A DNA stretch of 64,000 nt from Pseudonocardiales bacterium (GTDB lineage: Bacteria; Actinomycetota; Actinomycetes; Mycobacteriales; Pseudonocardiaceae): the NCBI GenBank assembly GCA_023252195.1, contig JAHEXI010000006.1, positions 186,001 to 250,000 on the forward strand. The letters are read 5' to 3'. This document shows positions 29,538 through 36,559 of the stretch, piece after piece. The position numbers and the translations under genes are program-made. Under the pieces are notes generated by a model. It was not told the origin of the DNA, searched no databases, and saw only the letters and a program-made list of their open reading frames with translations. The first letter of the stretch is position 1. The number at the start of each line of letters is the position of its first letter.

Positions 29538-29741
29538 CTAGTCCTCGTCGTCCGGCGGCTCGCTCGGCGAAACCAGCAGCGCACCCAGAAGTAACAGGCA
29601 TGCCTCCCCTCTCGGCACGTACAGCGGCGGCCGCCCCACCATGCTCTCCGACGGGGCCATCAGCTCCGTCACGGCGGCCTGCTCGGGCGCAGAGGCCACC
29701 AGTCCCCTATCAACCGGACGCGTTACCTGTCCTAGTCTCAT
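29538..29741 (-). CDS. 67-residue peptide at the head of the aroC-aroK cassette
   Basis: This short gene starts at the ATG at 29741, preceded at seven bases by AAGGAG, which makes it very likely translated even though the frame is open further upstream. The product runs MRLGQVTRPVDRGLVASA, then an Ala/Glu/Ser segment, then RPPLYVPRGEACLLLLGALL and an acidic Pro-rich tail ending PPDDED. There is one cysteine (position 48). The hydrophobic LLLLGALLV stretch is too short for a certain membrane helix. It is the first gene of a coupled operon with two unknown helical proteins and a cytoplasmic serine hydrolase, a layout reminiscent of ribosomal-peptide precursor clusters. No radical SAM, lanthionine or YcaO enzyme is nearby. 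Confidence 0.6.
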   Translation of the reverse strand: MRLGQVTRPVDRGLVASAPEQAAVTELMAPSESMVGRPPLYVPRGEACLLLLGALLVSPSEPPDDED

Positions 29742-30020
29742 ACTGGGTCTCCTTGTACTCGATTGCCACCCCAACACAAGGGCTGCGATCGTTCGGGTGC
29801 GATCTTTTGGGACCCCTGTGCCGTTGGCAGTAGGCGGCATTGATTAGGCTGGCACAACACCACCTCACTACGTGGACCTTCCGACCGAAATTAGGTAGTC
29901 AGAGGCTGCTTTCTAGGTAGTTTCGACCAAGTAGCCAGCGGGTCCAACAGGCTGTTAGCGACCTCGATCGTCGAATCCCCCAAATCTCCGATTTAGCTCA
30001 GCAGGGCCGCGATTGAGTGG

Positions 30021-30061
30021 CGCCCTTATGGGCGGACTGTCGGATATTTCCGATACCGCCC
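30021..30061 (-). promoter_or_regulatory. Alternative stem-loops downstream of aroC, attenuator-like
   Basis: In the minus-strand RNA, GGGCGG (30061-30056) can pair with CCGCCC (30035-30030), with an inner UCGGA/UCCGA stem. The same CCGCCC segment can instead form a tight hairpin CGCCC-AUAA-GGGCG (30034-30021). The two structures are mutually exclusive. They could be a composite terminator of aroC or an attenuation switch for the cassette 280 bases downstream. Confidence 0.45.
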
Positions 30062-30084
30062 AGCCGGATTCCCCTTGCGAATAC

Positions 30085-30109
30085 ACGTAGTCGTCGGATA
30101 TGACTACGT
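30085..30109. repeat. Inverted repeat ACGTAGTC-N9-GACTACGT
   Basis: Perfect 8-bp arms with a 9-base spacer lie 22 bases beyond the aroC stop. It could be an operator or part of a terminator. It has no T-run. Confidence 0.6.
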
Positions 30110-30131
30110 ACATTCCCGACCGTGCGTCGGG

Positions 30132-31310
30132 TCAGTGCAAGTGGGAGGTGTCGAGGTAAGACCGGACATTGCGGACTGTCTCGGGCAAGGCGTCGCCGCC
30201 GAATTTCTCCAGCACGGCGTCGGCAAGCACGAGGGCGACCATCGCCTCGGCCACCACACCCGCGGCGGGCACCGCGCAGACGTCGGAACGCTGGTTGATT
30301 GCCACGGCCGCCTCGCCGGTGGCGAGGTCCACTGTGGCTAGCGCGCGAGGGACCGTGGAGATCGGCTTCATCGCCACCCGGACGCGCAGCACCTCTCCAT
30401 TGGTCATGCCGCCTTCCAGACCACCGGCGCGGTTAGTGCGCCGCACCACCCCGTCGGGCCCAGGCAGCATCTCGTCGTGAGCAGCGCTGCCCCGTCGGCG
30501 CGCGGTGGCGAACCCGTCGCCGACCTCCACACCTTTCATCGCTTGGATGCCCATCAGCGCGCCGGCCAGCCGAGCATCCAACCGACGGTCGGCGTGGACG
30601 AAGGAGCCCAACCCCACCGGGAGCCCATACGCCACGACTTCGACCACGCCGCCCAGCGTGTCACCGTCCTTTTTCGCCGCGTCTACCTCGGCGATCATCG
30701 CGGCTGAGGCATCCACAGTGAACGCGCGGACCGGACTGGAGTCGATCCGCTCCAGGTCACTGGGTCCGGGCAGCACATCCGCGGAGGCGTCTACCTGTCC
30801 CAATGACACCACGTGGGACAGCACTTCGACGCCCAGCGCCTGGCGCAGGAACGCCTTGGCCACGGTGCCCAGCGCGACCCGGGAAGCGGTCTCCCGGGCA
30901 CTGGCCCGCTCCAGCACCGGCCGAGCGTCGTCGAAGCCGTACTTGGTCATGCCGGCGAGGTCGGCGTGCCCGGGCCGGGGCCGGGTCAGCGGCGCGTTGC
31001 GGGACTGTGCGGCCAGCACGTCCGGGTCCACCGGATCGGCCGCCATCACCGTCTCCCATTTGGGCCACTCGGTATTGCCGATCCGGATCGCCACCGGACC
31101 GCCCAACGTCCGGCCGTGCCGGATACCCCCGAGGACATCGACCTCGTCAGCCTCGAACTTCATCCGCGCCCCGCGTCCATAACCGAGGCGGCGGCGGGCC
31201 AGCTCAGCCTGGATGTTCTTCGTGCTCACCTCGACTCCGGCGACCATGCCCTCCATCACAGCCATCAGAGCGGGACCATGCGATTCCCCAGCAGTGATCC
31301 ACCGCAACAT
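30132..31310 (-). CDS. aroC: Chorismate synthase
   Basis: AroC is the last shikimate-pathway enzyme; it eliminates phosphate from EPSP using reduced FMN. The 392-residue protein begins [18 protein letters not shown] with signature 1. It has [17 protein letters not shown], and the later signature regions [12 protein letters not shown] and [10 protein letters not shown]. Length is normal. It stands alone here: the expected aroK follows only after a 390-bp gap and four inserted genes, and upstream lies the nitrogen island instead of the prepilin peptidase gene. Confidence 0.96.
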   Translation of the reverse strand: MLRWITAGESHGPALMAVMEGMVAGVEVSTKNIQAELARRRLGYGRGARMKFEADEVDVLGGIRHGRTLGGPVAIRIGNTEWPKWETVMAADPVDPDVLAAQSRNAPLTRPRPGHADLAGMTKYGFDDARPVLERASARETASRVALGTVAKAFLRQALGVEVLSHVVSLGQVDASADVLPGPSDLERIDSSPVRAFTVDASAAMIAEVDAAKKDGDTLGGVVEVVAYGLPVGLGSFVHADRRLDARLAGALMGIQAMKGVEVGDGFATARRRGSAAHDEMLPGPDGVVRRTNRAGGLEGGMTNGEVLRVRVAMKPISTVPRALATVDLATGEAAVAINQRSDVCAVPAAGVVAEAMVALVLADAVLEKFGGDALPETVRNVRSYLDTSHLH

Positions 31311-31368
31311 GGCGCCATCGTGCCACGCACCCCCGCCCCCTGACGTTGCCGCATCGCCTGTCGAGTCT

Positions 31369-31432
31369 GTCGTGAACTCGACGCCACCGACGTTGCTGCG
31401 CCTGACAACGTCGCCCCTGCCTAGTTCACGAC
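31369..31432 (-). terminator. Nested inverted repeats after the guanidine unit
   Basis: Outer arms GTCGTGAACT (31369-31378) and AGTTCACGAC (31423-31432) enclose inner arms CGACGTTG (31388-31395) and CAACGTCG (31406-31413). The element lies between the permease stop (31443) and the aroC start (31310), both on the minus strand. It is best read as a transcription terminator insulating aroC from the guanidine-controlled operon. Confidence 0.55.
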
Positions 31433-31442
31433 GCGCACCGTC

Positions 31443-32978
31443 TCAGGCCTCAGCGACGGCGGTGGCTGCGGTGACGGCCGCCGGTGCGGATGCACCGCGC
31501 AGCGCCCAATGCACCACCGCGCCGATCACCACCAACGCGGCCACGACCAGCAGCGCGAGATACTGCAGCACCCAGCTGGTTCCCGCCGGGTCGTACACCG
31601 CCTGCCGTGGCCAGGCGATGTTGATCATCATCGCCACGCCGTAGGCCACCGCGAACAGGTTCACCGCTAGCCCCCAGCGGCCGAGCGAGAAGCCGCCTGG
31701 CTGCTTCGGCGGCAGGCGCCGGCCCAGCCGGGCGCCCAAGGCCGGCACCGTAACCAGCAGGTACGCGAGGTACACGATGACCACCGAGGTGCTGGTGACT
31801 GCCGCGAACGCCGCCGGATTACCCAGGTTGATCAGCAGCACGCCGATCGCGAGTGCCCCCACCGCGATACCGGTGAGGATCGGCGTCCCGGTCTGCGGGC
31901 TGACCCGGGCCAGCAACCGCCCGCCGGGGAGCCGGCCGTCGCGCGCCATGCTGAACATCACCCGCGACGCTGAATTCTGGATCGCCAGACAGGCGGACAC
32001 GATCGAGATCGCGACCACCGCGAGCAGCGCGCGACCGAGCGTGGAATCGAGCTGGCTGGTGATGACGTAGGCGATGCCGCCGGTGGACAGCTGACCGTCG
32101 GTCAGCGATGGCGCCGCCATCAGCGCAGCGACGATCATGAAGCCGCCACCGACGAATGACACCAGCAGCGCACGCAGGATCGCTGATGGCACCACCCGAC
32201 GCGGCTGGCTGGTCTCCTCGGACAGCTCCGCGGCACTATCGAACCCGTACATCACATAAGCCGCCATCAGCGTGGATGCGAGGAAGGCATACAGGTAAGG
32301 GCTGTTACCGGACACATTGAGCGTCTTGGTGACCACCCCGGGACCCCGTTCGGCATGGCCGAAGAGCAACACCAGCAGCAGCACCACACCCACGAGCTCG
32401 CACGTCACACCGATCCCGTTAATCAACGCCATGAAGCGCACCCCGACGGCACTGATCACGGTGGCCAGCGCGATGAGCACCGAGCCCAGCAGGATCCCAT
32501 TGGCCGCGCCGGACGCCGAGGTGATCGACGGATCCGTACCGACGATCTGGAACCCTGACCACACCGCGGGCAGCACCGCCTGCAGCGCGATGCCGATGGC
32601 GGCCACGCTGACGATGTACCCGATCATCATCGCCCAACCGGCGAACCAACCGACGGTCTCACCGGCCAGCCGGCGCGACCACTGGTAGATGCACCCGGCC
32701 AGCGGCCAGCTCGCCGCCAGTTCGGCGAAGACCAATGCCACGCACAGTTGGCCGGCGAACACCAGCGGCCAGGTCCAGAAGAACGCCGGGCCGCCGAAGG
32801 AGTAGCCCAGCCCGAAGAGCTGGAACACCGTGGTGAGGATCGAGACGAAGGAGAACCCCGCGGCGAAGGAGGAGAACCAGCCCAGCCTGCGGTGCAGCTC
32901 CTGCCGGTAGCCGATGTCGCGCAGATCGTCCGCGTCAGGGCCACCGGTGGGGCTCGTGGTCAGGACTTGAGTACTCAT
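31443..32978 (-). CDS. APC superfamily permease of the guanidine locus
   Basis: This is a 511-residue integral membrane transporter of the amino acid-polyamine-organocation superfamily, close to the amino acid/choline transporter group, with about 12 hydrophobic segments. After the cytoplasmic start (MSTQVLTTSPTGG) come FAAGFSFVSILTTVFQLFG, ELAASWPLAGCIYQWSRRLA and YGFDSAAELSEETSQPRRVV, which are family signatures of helix 1, helix 3 and the region after helix 6. The frame is open for 156 codons upstream, but the ATG at 32978 follows GGAAGG and is the family start. It overlaps the ureohydrolase stop by 4 bases and so lies under the same guanidine riboswitch. The likely cargo is guanidine or a guanidino compound, inferred only from context. 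Confidence 0.85.
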   Translation of the reverse strand: MSTQVLTTSPTGGPDADDLRDIGYRQELHRRLGWFSSFAAGFSFVSILTTVFQLFGLGYSFGGPAFFWTWPLVFAGQLCVALVFAELAASWPLAGCIYQWSRRLAGETVGWFAGWAMMIGYIVSVAAIGIALQAVLPAVWSGFQIVGTDPSITSASGAANGILLGSVLIALATVISAVGVRFMALINGIGVTCELVGVVLLLVLLFGHAERGPGVVTKTLNVSGNSPYLYAFLASTLMAAYVMYGFDSAAELSEETSQPRRVVPSAILRALLVSFVGGGFMIVAALMAAPSLTDGQLSTGGIAYVITSQLDSTLGRALLAVVAISIVSACLAIQNSASRVMFSMARDGRLPGGRLLARVSPQTGTPILTGIAVGALAIGVLLINLGNPAAFAAVTSTSVVIVYLAYLLVTVPALGARLGRRLPPKQPGGFSLGRWGLAVNLFAVAYGVAMMINIAWPRQAVYDPAGTSWVLQYLALLVVAALVVIGAVVHWALRGASAPAAVTAATAVAEA

Positions 32979-34093
32979 GGGGGCGCCTTCCGTGGTAGAT
33001 GACCGGCGCGCACAAGGCAGCCGAGGGTGTCGCAGATGACCCGGGTCGCGATGAGCGCGGTGATCTCGGCGTTGTCGTAGGGCGGGGAGCACTCCACGAC
33101 TTCGATTCCCGCCAGCGGATGCGCGGCGATGAGCTGGATGAACTTCAGCACCTCGCGGGGCAGGAAGCCGCCAGGCTCGGGCCATCCCGTGCCTGGGACG
33201 AATGCGGCGTCGAGGCAGTCGACGTCGAAGGACAGCCAGACGGCGTCGGTGCCGTCCCACGCGACATCCAGGGCGCGCTGCGCGGCTTCCTCGATGCCCA
33301 TCTCGACGCAGTCGGTGACGGTCATGATCGTCGTGCCGCGCTCGCGGCCGACCTGAACGCCAGGCCGCGGCGCCTGCCAACCGCCGATGCCGATCTGCAC
33401 CAGGTTCTTCGGCGGCACGTTGGGGATGTCCGTGGCGTGAAACCACGGCGTGGTGTGCATCCGCTCGTCGAGGTCGGTTTCCTGGGTGTCGACGTGGCGG
33501 TCGAAGTGGATGATGCCGAGCTTGCCGCCGCCCAGGTGCTCGGCTACGGCGCGGGTAGTCGGGAAACCAATGGAATGGTCGCCACCCAACACCACCGGAA
33601 AGGCGCCGGATGAGTAGACGTGCCCGACCGCCTTGGAGATCTGGTCGAACGTCTTCTCGATGTTGCCTGGGATCGTGAACACGTCGCCAAGATCGGCAAT
33701 GGTGATCGACTCCCGCAGGTCCACGCCGAGCTCGAAGCTGTACGGCCCGTACAACGCGGAGATCTTGCGGATGCCCTGGGGACCGAATCGGGTTCCGGAC
33801 CGGTAGGTGGTGCCACCGTCGAACGGAGCGCCGAGCACAGCCACGTCGTATTCGCCGCAGCGGCGGACGTCCTCGATGTATGGCGCCTTGAGAAAGGTAT
33901 TGATGCCGGCGAAGTGCGGCAGCTCGCCGCGAGAGAAAGTGGGGATCCGCCGATCGACGATCGAGTCGGCGCCCTCCAGGCCCAATTCAAGACCCCGAGA
34001 GATCTCCTGTTCCCATTTCGTTGACGGCAGCGCTGCTTCCGCCTCGACGGCGTATCGCGCCTCCGGGCCGTAGTTGTCGTGCAGTTCGTCCAC
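32975..34093 (-). CDS. gdmH: Guanidine hydrolase-type ureohydrolase (GdmH-like, Ni-dependent family)
   Basis: This arginase-superfamily hydrolase probably splits guanidine to urea and ammonia. Metal ligands are seen in VVLGGDHSIGF (H173), IIHFDRHVDTQE (D198, H200, D202) and WLSFDVDCLDA (D290, D292). The long N-terminal extension with PTFSRGELPHFAGINTFLKA, the MHTTPWFHA segment after the metal loop and FVPGTGWPEPGG resemble the cyanobacterial guanidine hydrolase group more than ordinary agmatinases (assignment from memory). A guanidine-I riboswitch directly upstream strongly supports guanidine as the substrate. The frame is open into the riboswitch. A GTG at 34093 has GGAGG nine bases ahead and gives 372 residues; an ATG at 34111 is the alternative. 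Agmatinase or guanidinobutyrase activity is not excluded. Confidence 0.83.
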   Translation of the reverse strand: MDELHDNYGPEARYAVEAEAALPSTKWEQEISRGLELGLEGADSIVDRRIPTFSRGELPHFAGINTFLKAPYIEDVRRCGEYDVAVLGAPFDGGTTYRSGTRFGPQGIRKISALYGPYSFELGVDLRESITIADLGDVFTIPGNIEKTFDQISKAVGHVYSSGAFPVVLGGDHSIGFPTTRAVAEHLGGGKLGIIHFDRHVDTQETDLDERMHTTPWFHATDIPNVPPKNLVQIGIGGWQAPRPGVQVGRERGTTIMTVTDCVEMGIEEAAQRALDVAWDGTDAVWLSFDVDCLDAAFVPGTGWPEPGGFLPREVLKFIQLIAAHPLAGIEVVECSPPYDNAEITALIATRVICDTLGCLVRAGHLPRKAPP

Positions 34094-34149
34094 TTTTATG
34101 GGCCTCCGCATCCACGGCGCCCGGCCGCGAGGCAGCCGAGCGTGGCTGG

Positions 34150-34244
34150 CCTCCCGGGCTTTTGTCCCGCCGTGGAACGGGCAGCGCACTGCCCGCCTGC
34201 ACCTCTCGGTCCAGACCCACTGCGGACAGCGACGGAACCCTAGG
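34150..34244 (-). promoter_or_regulatory. Guanidine-I (ykkC) riboswitch
   Basis: In the mRNA sense the leader carries the conserved ykkC blocks in order: CCTAGGGTTCCG (34244-34233), GGTCTGGACCGAGAGGT (34217-34201), a variable GC hairpin GCGGGCAGTGCGCTGCCCG, then GGGACAAAAGCCCGGGAG (34168-34151). These are the hallmark ligand-binding segments of the guanidine-I class. It ends about 57 bases before the gdmH start. Segments between it and the start contain GGAGGCC and CCTC sequences that could alternately hide the ribosome binding site. The identification rests on these consensus blocks, without covariance scoring. Confidence 0.93.
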
Positions 34245-34252
34245 TGCGCCTC

Positions 34253-34268
34253 ACTCACTAGAGTGAGT
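34253..34268. repeat. Inverted repeat ACTCACT-AG-AGTGAGT beside the riboswitch promoter
   Basis: 7-bp perfect arms lie nine bases upstream of the riboswitch 5' boundary, so close to the probable transcription start. It may be an operator for a local repressor. Confidence 0.45.
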
Positions 34269-34280
34269 CACACCTATCAC

Positions 34281-34318
34281 ACGACACCCATGTGACCATC
34301 GTGTAACCACCGTGTTGC
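34281..34318 (-). promoter_or_regulatory. GlnR-like array upstream of the guanidine operon
   Basis: On the minus strand GCAAC (34318-34314), GTTAC (34307-34303) and GTCAC (34296-34292) are separated by exactly six bases each, matching the GnnAC-n6 pattern of actinobacterial GlnR sites. A fourth position (GTCGT) is degenerate. It lies about 40 bases ahead of the riboswitch. Confidence 0.5.
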
Positions 34319-34506
34319 AGTCGAATCACCTCCTCCAGCGTGCCGCGTCGGCCCGTTTCACCTCGCCGTGACAATGTTGGCGGCGCGTTGCTAGGATCCA
34401 AAATGAGATGTTGCCTGCGTTTGCTCGTCAGCTTGACCAGCGGACAGCACAGATACACGATCCCTGTGGCGGCAAGTTCAGGCAACTGTCGGATGGGAGA
34501 GCAACC

Positions 34507-34908
34507 ATGCGACTACGCTTCCTAGGCAAGAACTCGGTCCCGGGAGACTCCCCGACCCTGTATGCCACTGACCGCGACACCTACGTCGTCCAGGGCTGGA
34601 AAGTGACCAATCCCGAGATCCTCGCCAAACTGGACCCGCCCGACGACGAGACATGCGTGGAAGTGCCAGCCGCGTTGTTCGTCCACCTCGCGAAGGACGG
34701 GCTTCACGGGGCCGTAGCAAGCTGGGTGCCTCCCATTGTGCACGTCACGGGTGAGGATACCTACATCGTTCAAGGTAAGCGGGTCGCCGACGCGGAGGCT
34801 CGCGCACAGATGATCATCCCCGAGTTCGAGGACTGCGTGGAGGTCACCAGAACCGCCATCAGAGCACTACTACTGGATGAGGACGATCTTGGAGTTGATT
34901 CCGAGTGA
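34507..34908 (+). CDS. Small actinobacterial protein preceding DUF6879
   Basis: This 133-residue soluble protein starts at the ATG at 34507, preceded by GGATGGGAGAG. It contains two similar halves: YATDRDTYVVQGWKVTNPEI with ETCVEVPAAL, and VTGEDTYIVQGKRVADAEAR with EDCVEVTRTAI. It therefore looks like an internal duplication of a small beta-rich unit. Proteins of this pattern are commonly found just upstream of DUF6879 and HTH-DUF5753 genes in actinobacteria, from memory. Its end overlaps the DUF6879 gene by 32 bases. Function unknown. It is probably a component of a WhiJ-like or toxin-antitoxin-like regulatory module. Confidence 0.75.
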   Translation: MRLRFLGKNSVPGDSPTLYATDRDTYVVQGWKVTNPEILAKLDPPDDETCVEVPAALFVHLAKDGLHGAVASWVPPIVHVTGEDTYIVQGKRVADAEARAQMIIPEFEDCVEVTRTAIRALLLDEDDLGVDSE

Positions 34909-35419
34909 ACAGCGCGATGAACTGATTTCGACGTTCGTCAAACGGGACGCCTTCCACCTGGAATTGAAGGATGCATATGCCACTGCCATCGAGGATGGCC
35001 CATTCGCCAAGTGGTTGAAAGGTGAGCCCGACGACTTCGCGTGGCTCCGGCCCTGGCAAGCTAGAATCCGCAACGCCACACAGGTCGGCAAGACTGTACG
35101 GCGGGTCAGGATCATCAGCGAGCCGATCACCGACTACATCAAATGGGAGCACTCCAACACCATGCTCAACCTCGAGGTTGGCGAAGACATTCGTTGGTTG
35201 CCTCGCCATCTTATACCGGGCGCAATCGTCTTTCCGGTAGATGGAAATGACTGGTGGCTTTTTGATGACCGATTGGTCGCGGTCGGGCACTTCCGCGACG
35301 ATGGCAGCGTGCAGGGCCACGAGATCATCACTGATCATGCCGTCGTTGCCGATTGCGTCCGAGTCCGCGATCAGCTCTGGGCCGTCGCCATCCCCCACAG
35401 CAAATATGAGCCGGTCTGA
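34877..35419 (+). CDS. DUF6879 family protein
   Basis: This 180-residue protein has the DUF6879 layout: FVKRDAFHLELKDAYA near the start, KWLKGEPDDFAWLRPW, VRRVRIISEPITDYIKWE, the GEDIRWLPRH motif and DWWLFDDRLVAVGHF. No function is established. Such genes are usually partnered with an XRE regulator carrying DUF5753, as here (9 bases downstream), and have been suggested to act as its cognate effector, similar to WhiJ/AbaA-type pairs. It overlaps the preceding small gene. Confidence 0.8.
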   Translation: MRTILELIPSEQRDELISTFVKRDAFHLELKDAYATAIEDGPFAKWLKGEPDDFAWLRPWQARIRNATQVGKTVRRVRIISEPITDYIKWEHSNTMLNLEVGEDIRWLPRHLIPGAIVFPVDGNDWWLFDDRLVAVGHFRDDGSVQGHEIITDHAVVADCVRVRDQLWAVAIPHSKYEPV

Positions 35420-35428
35420 GCTTTTGCG

Positions 35429-36265
35429 GTGTCCCATCAAGCCCAGCAAGCACGAGAAGCTTTCGGTGCTCGCCTGCGCGATCTACGCAAGGACGCGGGA
35501 CTCACCGGCCGAGCACTCGCCGACTTAGCGGATTGGCAACTCTCCAAGATCAGCAAGATCGAACACGGAAAGCAGAACGCCAGCGAGGAAGACATCCGTG
35601 CGTGGTGCCGGCACAGCAACGCCGAGGACCAAGTCCCCGACCTGATCGCCACGGTCCGCCATATTGAGTCCATGTGGCTCGAATGGCGGCGCACACTTCA
35701 GACTGGCGTAAAGGTCCGCCAACAGCGATCGTTATCCCTGTACCGGAAGACAAAGGTGTTCCGGGTGTACCATCCGACTGTCGTGTGGGGAACTCTCCAG
35801 ACAGCGGAGTACTCCTCTGCGGCTTTTCGACAGATGGTTGATTTCTTCGAGATTCCTGACGACATCGATGCTGGAGTGGCTGCGCGTATGGAGCGACAAC
35901 AGTTCCTCTACCACGGCGACCACCGGTATAATGTGGTCCTCGGCGAACAGGCCCTACACACCAACATTGGCGGTCCAGACGTGATGCGCGGTCAACTGGA
36001 CCGCCTACTGGCCAGCATATCGTTGCCCCGACTAAGCCTTGGGATCATTCCAATGAGATCCCCATATCATATCTGGCCCGCCAACGCCTTCATCATGTTC
36101 GACAACCGTATGGTGATGGTCGAGACATACTCCGCTGAGCTGACGGTGACCCAGCCGCGAGAACTTGCTCTGTACGCCAAGGCGTTCGCTCTACTCCACC
36201 GTTCCGCCGTGTACGGGCGACCCGCCCGCGACCTCATCGCCAAGGCCCTGGCCGACTTCAACTGA
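35429..36265 (+). CDS. XRE helix-turn-helix regulator with DUF5753 (Scr1/WhiJ type)
   Basis: The 278-residue protein starts at a GTG. The N-terminal helix-turn-helix spans about residues 10-65 (FGARLRDLRKDAGLTGRALA, then DWQLSKISKIEHGKQN). The remaining two thirds is the DUF5753 ligand/partner-binding domain (FRVYHPTVVWGTLQTAEYSS, FLYHGDHRYNVVLGEQALHT, LGIIPMRSPYHIWPANAF). Members act as repressors or antitoxin-like partners of small DUF397 or AbaA-type proteins; here the partner is probably the DUF6879 protein upstream. Confidence 0.88.
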   Translation: MSHQAQQAREAFGARLRDLRKDAGLTGRALADLADWQLSKISKIEHGKQNASEEDIRAWCRHSNAEDQVPDLIATVRHIESMWLEWRRTLQTGVKVRQQRSLSLYRKTKVFRVYHPTVVWGTLQTAEYSSAAFRQMVDFFEIPDDIDAGVAARMERQQFLYHGDHRYNVVLGEQALHTNIGGPDVMRGQLDRLLASISLPRLSLGIIPMRSPYHIWPANAFIMFDNRMVMVETYSAELTVTQPRELALYAKAFALLHRSAVYGRPARDLIAKALADFN

Positions 36266-36559
36266 GGCAAAAGCCAGTGGACCTCCCGTTCACCAGCTCA
36301 ATGATCTGTCAGGTGCACACGTCCAGTCCACGCGGGTATCAGCACGGTCGCCACCACCACCGCAGCCATCGAACCCGGCAGCGGACAACTTCGTCTCCCG
36401 CTCTTTCGCACAGGCGGTCGCTACCGAGGACCCGGTCCCCGGTAGCGCCACACCGTGGCCCTTCTGGTCTGGCCGCGTCGACAGCGTCACCGGCTTGCAA
36501 CCGCGGGCGTTGGACAGTCACGCTGCCCAGGCATTCGATCAAGAACCGGAAGGAACGCC

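Larger units (their letters stand above)
29742..30131. other. 390-bp intergenic region between aroC and the peptide cassette
   Basis: No gene is seen. The base composition is less GC-rich than the surroundings. It contains a pair of mutually exclusive hairpins (30021-30061), an 8-bp inverted repeat (30085-30109) and a short direct repeat AGGTAGT (two copies within 29890-29925). It presumably holds the aroC terminator and a promoter for the downstream cassette, but no confident promoter hexamers could be assigned. Confidence 0.6.

Noticed and set aside
32979-33446. N-terminal extension of the APC permease
   Set aside because: The extension overlaps the ureohydrolase in another frame and is Arg-rich; the ATG at 32978 has a ribosome binding site and gives a normal permease start.
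32975-34093. Annotation as agmatinase (speB)
   Set aside because: The guanidine-I riboswitch and the long N-terminal SRGELPHFAGINTF form fit guanidine hydrolase better, though activity is unproven.
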